Assembly: GCA_029555885.1 (NCBI GenBank)
Contig: JAKPQT010000165.1
Span: 1 to 13,955 of the forward strand
Origin: Chloroflexota bacterium
GTDB lineage: Bacteria > Chloroflexota > Anaerolineae > CG2-30-64-16
Direction of reading: 5' to 3'
Length of the DNA stretch: 13,955 bases
Shown: positions 1 to 5,673 of the stretch, one piece after another
Numbering within the stretch: the stretch's first letter is position 1
Layout: the number at the start of each line of letters is the position of its first letter
Position numbers and translations under genes: made by a program
The notes under the pieces: generated by a model
The model's input: the letters and a program-made list of their open reading frames with translations, nothing else
Databases searched by the model: none
Told to the model about the DNA's origin: nothing

Positions 1-1749
1 GTCAACGGCTCGGGCAGCCAGACGAGCAACGGTGTATTGCTGCGGGCGTTCTTCAAGATGGGCATCCCCGTCACCGGCAAGAACCTCTTCCCCAGCAATA
101 TCCAGGGCCTGCCAACCTGGTACATCATCCGTCTCAGCAAGGATGGGTACCTGGCGCGCCGTGATCCCTACGAAATCGCAGTGTGCATGAATGGCCGCAC
201 TGCTGCAGAGGACATGGCGCAGGTCGCGGAGGGCGGCATCGTGCTCTACGACGATGCGCTGCCGATCGCCGCGCGGCGGCCCGACGTGACGTACTACCCC
301 ATGCCGGTCGGCAAGCTGGTCAAGGAAGCCAGCCTGCCCTTCGAGCTGCGTGACTACATCGCCAACATGGTCTACGTCGGCGTGCTCGTCCACATCCTCG
401 ACCTGGACATGGCCGAAATCGAGGCCGCGGTCGAGTGGAACTTCGACGGCAAGCGCAAGCCCATCGAGCTCAACATGGACATGGTGCGCCGCGCATACGA
501 CTGGGCGCAGGCCAACCTGGTCAAGACCGATCCCTACCGCGTCGAGCGCATGACCGGCTTCAACGAGGACAAGATGCTCGTGGACGGCAACACCGCGGCC
601 GCGCTCGGCAGCATCTTCGGCGGCGTGACCGTCGTCTCGTGGTACCCGATCACCCCCGCATCCAGCCTGCCCGACGCGCTCAACAAGTACCTGCCCAAGC
701 TGCGCACCGATCCTGAGACCGGCCGCGACAACTTCGCCATCATCCAGGCGGAGGACGAGCTGGCCGCGCTCGGCATGGTCATCGGCGCGGGCTGGGCGGG
801 GGCGCGCGCCATGACCGCGACTTCCGGCCCCGGCATCGACCTGATGGGCGAGTTCGCCGGCCTGGCCTATTTCGCGGAGGTACCGGCGGTCGTCTGGGAC
901 ATCCAGCGCATCGGCCCCAGCACCGGCCTGCCGACACGCACCAGCCAGGGCGACATCTCCGCAGCCTACTATCTCAGCCATGGCGACACGCGCCACCCGC
1001 TGCTCTTCCCGGCCGACCCGGCGGAAGCGTTCGAGTTCGGCCACGTCGCGCTGGACCTGGCGGAACGCCTGCAAACCCTGGTTATGGTGTTGAGCGACCT
1101 GGACCTCGGCATGAACGTCTGGATCAGCGACCGGTTTAAGTATCCGGAGCGGCCGCTGGACCGCGGCAAGGTGCTCACGGTGGAACAGCTCAACGAGCTG
1201 GGCAACTCGTGGGGCCGCTACAAGGACGTGGACGGCGACGGCATCGGCTGGCGCACGCTGCCCGGCACGCCGCACCGCGCCGCGGCCTACTTCACGCGCG
1301 GCACCGGCCACACCGAGTATGCCACCTACAGCGAGCGGCCCGAGGATTGGGAAGCCAATATGGACCGGCTGGCGCGCAAGTGGGAAACGACGCGCAATCT
1401 TGTCCCCGGGCCATACGTCGACGAGGCCGCAGGCACGGATGTGGCAATCATCAGCGTCGGCTCGAACCACCCGGCCATCATCGAGGCGCGCGACCTGCTG
1501 CGGGCGGCCGGCATCGAGACGAGCTATCTGCGGCTGCGGGCGCTGCCGATCAACGATACGGTCCGGGCCTTCACCGAGAAGTACAGCCGCATCTTCGTCG
1601 TGGAGAATAACTACGAAGGCCAGTTGCACCAGATTCTCCGGTCGGAGATGCTGGGGTGCGCGGGCAAGATGGTGTCTGTCGCGCGCAGCAACGGCCTGTC
1701 GCTGACTGCGGCGTGGATTGCCGAACAGGTCCAGAAGGGCTTGCAGTAA
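1..1749 (+). CDS. korA: 2-oxoacid:ferredoxin oxidoreductase, fused gamma-alpha subunit (KorA type), 5'-truncated by the window edge
   Basis: This subunit pairs with the beta subunit downstream to oxidise a 2-oxoacid (probably 2-oxoglutarate) with CoA to the acyl-CoA, passing electrons to ferredoxin. The frame is open from base 1, so the real start lies upstream; a TTG at 37 is internal. The visible 582 residues open inside the gamma domain (GSGSQTSN, then FPSNIQGLPTWY, bases 1 to about 530). The alpha pyrimidine-binding domain follows (VSWYPITPASSLPDALNKYL, AEDELAALG, and the family signature QRIGPSTGLPT at bases 904-936). A C-terminal domain runs from about 1430 to 1740. Gamma-alpha fusion with a separate beta subunit is the layout of Mycobacterium KorA/KorB. 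Probably only some 20-30 residues are missing. 2-oxoglutarate is favoured by this resemblance, but the substrate cannot be read from sequence alone. Confidence 0.9.
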   Translation, partial: VNGSGSQTSNGVLLRAFFKMGIPVTGKNLFPSNIQGLPTWYIIRLSKDGYLARRDPYEIAVCMNGRTAAEDMAQVAEGGIVLYDDALPIAARRPDVTYYPMPVGKLVKEASLPFELRDYIANMVYVGVLVHILDLDMAEIEAAVEWNFDGKRKPIELNMDMVRRAYDWAQANLVKTDPYRVERMTGFNEDKMLVDGNTAAALGSIFGGVTVVSWYPITPASSLPDALNKYLPKLRTDPETGRDNFAIIQAEDELAALGMVIGAGWAGARAMTATSGPGIDLMGEFAGLAYFAEVPAVVWDIQRIGPSTGLPTRTSQGDISAAYYLSHGDTRHPLLFPADPAEAFEFGHVALDLAERLQTLVMVLSDLDLGMNVWISDRFKYPERPLDRGKVLTVEQLNELGNSWGRYKDVDGDGIGWRTLPGTPHRAAAYFTRGTGHTEYATYSERPEDWEANMDRLARKWETTRNLVPGPYVDEAAGTDVAIISVGSNHPAIIEARDLLRAAGIETSYLRLRALPINDTVRAFTEKYSRIFVVENNYEGQLHQILRSEMLGCAGKMVSVARSNGLSLTAAWIAEQVQKGLQ

Positions 1750-1754
1750 AGAAA

Positions 1755-1813
1755 CCTGTTTTCAGGCCAGTTGTGGTGTCGTTTCGACACCACAACTGGC
1801 CTGAGAAAACGGG
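1755..1813 (+). repeat. Long perfect hairpin in the korA-korB intergenic gap
   Basis: Arms 1763-1781 (caggccagttgtggtgtcg) and 1785-1803 are exact reverse complements over 19 bp, separated by only TTT. Beyond a two-base bulge (1804-1805), bases 1755-1762 pair with 1806-1813 with one G-T wobble, extending the stem to 27 pairs. It lies 5 bp after the korA stop and 27 bp before the korB start. No T-run follows the stem on either strand, so it is not a standard intrinsic terminator. It may be an RNA processing or stability element that sets the subunit ratio, or a REP/MITE-like insertion. Its existence is certain; its role is not. Confidence 0.9.
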
Positions 1814-1828
1814 CTTCTGACAGAGTAC

Positions 1829-1834
1829 AAGGAG
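1829..1834 (+). promoter_or_regulatory. Ribosome binding site of korB
   Basis: AAGGAG lies six bases before the ATG at 1841. It supports that start and shows korB has its own strong translation signal downstream of the intergenic hairpin. Confidence 0.8.
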
Positions 1835-1840
1835 CACACC

Positions 1841-2899
1841 ATGGGAACCACGACTGAAGCACCCGCCCGCCCGGCACCGGCGGCGATTAAAGTCAATAGC
1901 CTGGGCCTGGATCGGAACGCGTATAAGGGCGCGCCGTCCACCCTGTGCAAGGGCTGCGGCCACGACACCATCAGCCAGCGCATCATCAACGTCGCCTGGG
2001 AGCTGGGCCTGGACCAGACGCAGGTCGTCAAGATGAGCGGCATCGGCTGCAGCAGCAAGTCGCCCGCCTACTTCCTGGGCTGGAGCCACGCGTTCAACGG
2101 CGTGCATGGCCGTATGCCTGCCGTAGCAACCGGCGCGGCCATTGCTAACCGCAACCTGACCGTGATCGGCGTCAGCGGCGACGGCGACACGGCCTCCATC
2201 GGCACCGGCCAGTTCAAGCACGCGGTGCGCCGCAACGTCCCGATGGTTTACATCGTGGAGAACAACGGCGTCTACGGGCTGACCAAGGGCCAGTTCAGCG
2301 CGACCGCGGACCTGGGCCAGCGGCTCAAATACGCGGGGGTCAACAATCTGCCGCCGCTCGACATCTGCCTGGAGGCGCTAGCGGCCAACGCCACCTTCGT
2401 TGCGCGCAGCTTCGCGGGCGACCCGCGCCAGGTGGAGACGCTGCTCAAGGCCGCGTTCAGCCATCGCGGCATCGCCGTGCTCGACATCATCAGCCCGTGC
2501 GTCACCTTCAACAACCACGACGATTCGAGCAAGAGCTATACGTGGGGCAAGCAGAAGGAGACCGCGCTCAACGAGCTGAACTTCATCCCGCACTACGAGG
2601 AAATCAGCATCGGCTACTACGAGGGCGAGATGGAAGTCGCGATGCACGATGGCTCGCGCATCCTGCTCAAGAAGCTGGACCCGGACTATGACCCGACCGA
2701 CAAGATGAACGCGTTCCGCACGCTCGAAGAGGCGCGGCAGAACCAGCAGTTCATCACCGGCCTGATTTACATCAACCAGCAGGAGCGGCCCGACCTGCAC
2801 GAGCTGCTGCACGTGCCGGAAACTCCGCTCGTCCACCTGACGGAGGAGAAGCTCCGCCCCAGCCGCGCGGCACTCGAAGAGGTCATGGCGAAGCTGTAG
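1841..2899 (+). CDS. korB: 2-oxoacid:ferredoxin oxidoreductase beta subunit (KorB type)
   Basis: The beta subunit carries thiamine diphosphate and the 4Fe-4S cluster and forms the active site with the upstream gamma-alpha subunit. The 352 residues match the usual length of the Mycobacterium-type subunit (about 340-375). Likely cluster ligands are Cys36 and Cys39 (CKGCGHD), Cys70 (SGIGCSSK) and Cys220 (ISPCVTFNN). The ThDP/metal motif is GDGD at 113-116, with ENNGVYGLTKGQ at 140-151. The start is ATG with a good Shine-Dalgarno at 1829-1834. The first 17 residues (APARPAPAAIK) are a variable tail common in this subunit. No separate delta ferredoxin gene lies next to it, as expected for this two-subunit form. 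It is followed by a tandem repeat and a terminator, so it is the last gene of the operon. Confidence 0.93.
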   Translation: MGTTTEAPARPAPAAIKVNSLGLDRNAYKGAPSTLCKGCGHDTISQRIINVAWELGLDQTQVVKMSGIGCSSKSPAYFLGWSHAFNGVHGRMPAVATGAAIANRNLTVIGVSGDGDTASIGTGQFKHAVRRNVPMVYIVENNGVYGLTKGQFSATADLGQRLKYAGVNNLPPLDICLEALAANATFVARSFAGDPRQVETLLKAAFSHRGIAVLDIISPCVTFNNHDDSSKSYTWGKQKETALNELNFIPHYEEISIGYYEGEMEVAMHDGSRILLKKLDPDYDPTDKMNAFRTLEEARQNQQFITGLIYINQQERPDLHELLHVPETPLVHLTEEKLRPSRAALEEVMAKL

Positions 2900-2947
2900 G
2901 CTGGAAGCCGGAAGCTGGAAGCCGGAAGCTGGAAGCCGGAAGCTGGA
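2900..2947 (+). repeat. 14-bp direct tandem repeat (3.4 copies) after korB
   Basis: The unit GCTGGAAGCCGGAA repeats exactly at 2900-2913, 2914-2927 and 2928-2941, then GCTGGA at 2942-2947. Each unit is itself two 7-mers, GCTGGAA and GCCGGAA, differing by one base. The array begins on the base right after the korB stop codon and ends 8 bp before the terminator stem. Confidence 0.95.
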
Positions 2948-2955
2948 TAATATAG

Positions 2956-2983
2956 AGGCCCGGACACACCTCCGGGCCTTTGT
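2956..2983 (+). terminator. Intrinsic terminator of the kor operon
   Basis: AGGCCCGGA (2956-2964) and TCCGGGCCT (2971-2979) form a perfect 9-bp GC-rich stem with a 6-nt loop (CACACC), followed by TTTGT. It sits 57 bp after the korB stop. The next gene is on the opposite strand and ends at 3114, so this separates convergent transcription units. Confidence 0.85.
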
Positions 2984-3012
2984 ATTGCCAGCGACCGCCA
3001 GGACACTGCCGC

Positions 3013-3086
3013 CTGGAGTCGAGGCTTCAGCCGGTTACCCTGCATCCGAGCGCACCGGCCCTCCCCCGCGAGAGCCCCGACTCCGA
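3013..3086 (+). repeat. 74-bp palindromic interspersed element, copy A
   Basis: The left end ggagtcgaggct (3015-3026) pairs with agccccgactcc (3073-3084) with one mismatch. The first 24 bp (3013-3036) and the last 14 bp (3073-3086, one difference) recur in copy B at 5558-5631 with identical internal spacing of 36 nt, while the centres have diverged. This copy lies between the kor terminator and the 3' end of the beta-propeller gene (stop at 3114). It may form a hairpin at the 3' end of that transcript. Confidence 0.85.
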
Positions 3087-3113
3087 CCGTTGACAGTATC
3101 CCCGCGGCCAGCC

Positions 3114-5513
3114 TCAGGGCGGGAAGCTGTCCTGCAGCACCGTCAGATCGCTGCTCCGGCGGTTCACGATATACACCCGCCGCGTCAGCGGATCGACCGC
3201 CACGCCGAACGGGTCGCGGCCGGTGGGCACGGTGGCAATCACGGTGTCGGTCAGGCCGCTGATGACGCTGACCGTGTTGGCGCGGCTGTTGGTGATGAAG
3301 ACGTTCGAGGTCGCCGTGTCCACGGCCACGCCGCCGCCCGCATCCTCACCGCCATCCCCGATCGCCACAAACGCCCGCTTGGTCAGCCCGTACGCATCCA
3401 CCTGGTAGATCGCGGCCCGGTTGACGTTGTGATAGGGCGAGCACGCGATATAGAGCCGGCTGTTGAGCGGGTTGAAGTCCAGCTCGTAGGGCGACGCGCC
3501 TGCGCCGCCGCACGGCTTGACCGTCCACCCCTGCAACACCTGGTAGCCGTTCTGGCCGTCCAGGACGGTCACATCGCCCGAATCCCGGTTGCTGACATAT
3601 ACATGGTTCGCGCCGGTGTTCACCGCGAGGCCCCAGGCCGCGATACCGCCCGATGGCACCGTCGCCTCCAGCATATCGGTCGCGCCGTTGACGATGGCCA
3701 CGCGGCTATTGCCGTAGGTCACGACGAAGACCCGATTCGTGACAGGGTTGATCTCGACGTAGGTCGGCTTCGGTCCCACCGAGATGACCGCGCGGCGTTC
3801 GAGCGTGGTCGCGTCGAGCACGTACAAGTCGCCGCTGGCGAAGTTGACCACATAGACCTTGTTCGTCGCGCTGTTGACTGCGACGCCCCACGGCTCCCGC
3901 CCCACCTCCGCATACCCCAGCGTCGCCAGCGTCGCCGCATCGAACATATACAGGCGGTTGGTATCGTGCGAGGTCGAGTAGACCCGCCGCGACTGTCCAT
4001 CTACCGCGATGGACTTCGGATGCGCGTAGCCCGGAATCGGCAAGACCTCGGTGGGCGTCGGTGTGTAAGTCGCCGTGGGCGTGGGCGTCGCGGTAGGCGT
4101 GTAAGTCGCCGTAGGCGACGACGTCTGCGTCGGCGTGGGCGTCGGCGGCGGCAGCATGACGATGGGCAGGTAGACCGGCCCCGGCGTGCGCGTCGGCGTG
4201 GGGGAGAGGGACTCGTCGCGGGTTGCGGTGGACGAAGGCGTCACGGTAGACGAAGGCGTGTAAGTCGCCAGCGGCGACGGTGTCGCCGTAGGCGACGTCG
4301 TCGGCGTCACCGTGAAGGTGGGAGTGGCTGTTGCAGTCGCAGTGGCCGTGACAGTGGCGCTCGCTGTTGATGTTGCGGTCGCTGTGGAGGCCGCGGTTGC
4401 TGTCGTAGTTGGAGTCGCCGTGGCAGTCGCCGTGGGTGACGGCGTCAGCGTTGCGGTTGCAGTCGCCGTCGCTGTTGCGCCAGGCACATCGGTGGGTGAC
4501 GGCGTCGGCGTGTAAGTCACCGTAGGTGACGGCGTCGGCGTCGCGGTGGCGGTCAGGCTGGGCGTCGGCTGCACGTCCCCGATGACGACCACCGCATCGT
4601 CGGTATCGGAAACGGGATCGCCCGGCAGCGGATTGCCATCGGCATCCACCGCCGCACTCACCGCAATGGCAATGTTGGTCCGGTTCGTGTCGATGAACGC
4701 GGGCCATAGGCAGGTGCCCGCTGCGCCTGGCGCCAAGGGTCCGGGGATCGTGCACACGACCACGTCATCGGTCATATCGCCCGGCGTGCCGTTGTCGTCG
4801 GTGATGGTCACGCCGTCCAGGTAGGTTTCGCCGGTGTTGGTCCAGGTGTACTGATAGGTCACATCCGCGCCCGGCGGCGGCAGGTAGAGCACTTCGCCGT
4901 CCGGCGTGTCCCCCGCGCGCTTGATGAGCCTGATGCCCGGCCGCGCAAAACCAAAATCGGCATCCATATAGGACTGCACACCTGCCGGGAGGTACACCAG
5001 CATGGGGTTGGCCCCGAACATGAGTGCGCTGGTGTGCACATAACCTGCCAATGGCTCCCCGGGCGCAAAGTTGCTTGACTCGACCACTACCCAGTAGAAA
5101 ACATCGGTCAACTCGATCTGGTACTCGTACCAGCCCGTCTCGATCTCCGGTGTGCCCGGGTTGTCGCCCGTGATGCGGTAGCCCTGCAGCGCGTCGTTTG
5201 CCGGGTCGAACTCACCGTCGCCGTTGTCCAGGTACAGCCCGACCAGAACATTGTCGATGCCCGGCTCCGACGAATCCTGGAATCCGTTCGGATTGCTGTC
5301 GTGCCACACCAGGTTGCCGAGCGTGGATTGGCCGCGCGGTGCAGAGTACCGTTCGGGCGGCGGGAACTGGGCCGCCGGCCCCATGCTTGACGCAGCTCTC
5401 AGATCGGCCTTGTTGATCAACAGAACAGCGCCGATCACCAGTCCGCAGATTGCCAGCCAGGATGCCAGGCGCTTCGCCAGCACACGATTTTCCGCCACCG
5501 GGTTTATCTCCAT
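3114..5513 (-). CDS. Surface-anchored SdrD-B/DUF11 protein with Thr-Pro linker and YVTN-type beta-propeller
   Basis: A 799-residue exported protein. An uncleaved-looking N-terminal membrane segment (about 17-33) follows a basic stretch. An SdrD-B-like domain comes next (about 64-190: LGNLVWHDSNPNGFQD...GFARPG), then a DUF11-like beta domain (about 193-312, TYQYTWTNTGETYLDGVTITDD). A low-complexity Thr/Pro/Ser/Ala linker (about 315-490) is interrupted by VYLPIVMLPPP at 447-457. A beta-propeller (about 493-796) closes the protein, with six to seven YVTN-like blades such as VNSATNKVYVVNFASGDLYV. The linker is probably an O-glycosylated stalk that holds the propeller away from the cell. The first 190 residues resemble those of the neighbour at 5674-8163. 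No catalytic motif is seen, so binding or adhesion is the likely role. The ATG at 5513 has no clear Shine-Dalgarno, but the membrane segment just after it supports it. The exact function is unknown. Confidence 0.85.
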   Translation of the reverse strand: MEINPVAENRVLAKRLASWLAICGLVIGAVLLINKADLRAASSMGPAAQFPPPERYSAPRGQSTLGNLVWHDSNPNGFQDSSEPGIDNVLVGLYLDNGDGEFDPANDALQGYRITGDNPGTPEIETGWYEYQIELTDVFYWVVVESSNFAPGEPLAGYVHTSALMFGANPMLVYLPAGVQSYMDADFGFARPGIRLIKRAGDTPDGEVLYLPPPGADVTYQYTWTNTGETYLDGVTITDDNGTPGDMTDDVVVCTIPGPLAPGAAGTCLWPAFIDTNRTNIAIAVSAAVDADGNPLPGDPVSDTDDAVVVIGDVQPTPSLTATATPTPSPTVTYTPTPSPTDVPGATATATATATLTPSPTATATATPTTTATAASTATATSTASATVTATATATATPTFTVTPTTSPTATPSPLATYTPSSTVTPSSTATRDESLSPTPTRTPGPVYLPIVMLPPPTPTPTQTSSPTATYTPTATPTPTATYTPTPTEVLPIPGYAHPKSIAVDGQSRRVYSTSHDTNRLYMFDAATLATLGYAEVGREPWGVAVNSATNKVYVVNFASGDLYVLDATTLERRAVISVGPKPTYVEINPVTNRVFVVTYGNSRVAIVNGATDMLEATVPSGGIAAWGLAVNTGANHVYVSNRDSGDVTVLDGQNGYQVLQGWTVKPCGGAGASPYELDFNPLNSRLYIACSPYHNVNRAAIYQVDAYGLTKRAFVAIGDGGEDAGGGVAVDTATSNVFITNSRANTVSVISGLTDTVIATVPTGRDPFGVAVDPLTRRVYIVNRRSSDLTVLQDSFPP
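4044..4571 (-). repeat. Imperfect low-complexity repeat encoding the Thr/Pro linker
   Basis: This region codes for residues about 315-490 of the beta-propeller protein, made of degenerate TPTPSPTxTYTP and TATATATP units. At DNA level it shows irregular short-period repetition. Four perfect 15-nt hairpins (6-bp arms, 3-nt loop) occur at 4105-4119, 4264-4278, 4282-4296 and 4516-4530, each over an SPT codon run. Such tracts are prone to length change between strains. Confidence 0.85.
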
Positions 5514-5557
5514 GAGTGACCGTGAAGCAACAATCCCAGGCCCAACACCGGGCCAGA

Positions 5558-5631
5558 CTGGAGTCGAGGCTTCAGCCGGTTTATCTGGTCGTGTACAGAC
5601 GCGCCCAGGCCGGCCAAAGCCTCGACTCCGA
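5558..5631 (+). repeat. 74-bp palindromic interspersed element, copy B
   Basis: Perfect 13-bp terminal arms: ggagtcgaggctt at 5560-5572 and its reverse complement at 5617-5629. The first 24 bp are identical to copy A at 3013-3036, and the spacing to the right arm is the same. It lies between the stop of the SdrD-B/C39-like gene (5674) and the start of the beta-propeller gene (5513), in the same orientation as copy A. The rest of this 160-bp gap holds only a weak 5-bp stem (5539-5543 with 5550-5554) and no clear promoter or ribosome binding site. Confidence 0.88.
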
Positions 5632-5673
5632 TTACGTCGCGAGGACTAAATTCCCGTGACTCAGTTATCCCGC

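Noticed and set aside
1763..1803. Intrinsic terminator between korA and korB
   Set aside because: The stem is strong, but neither strand has a T-run after it, and both genes encode subunits of one enzyme.
1571..2221. 216-codon minus-strand frame across the korA/korB junction
   Set aside because: It overlaps two well-supported genes and runs through the palindromic gap. It has no domain or start signal.
2985..4370. 461-codon open frame on the + strand ending in Arg/Gly-rich repeats
   Set aside because: It is antisense to the beta-propeller gene, and its Arg-rich tail is the complement of the Thr/Pro linker.
4044..4571. CRISPR-like impression from recurring short motifs
   Set aside because: The repeats are degenerate, not evenly spaced and lack unique spacers; they are the in-frame coding of a TPTP/TATA linker.
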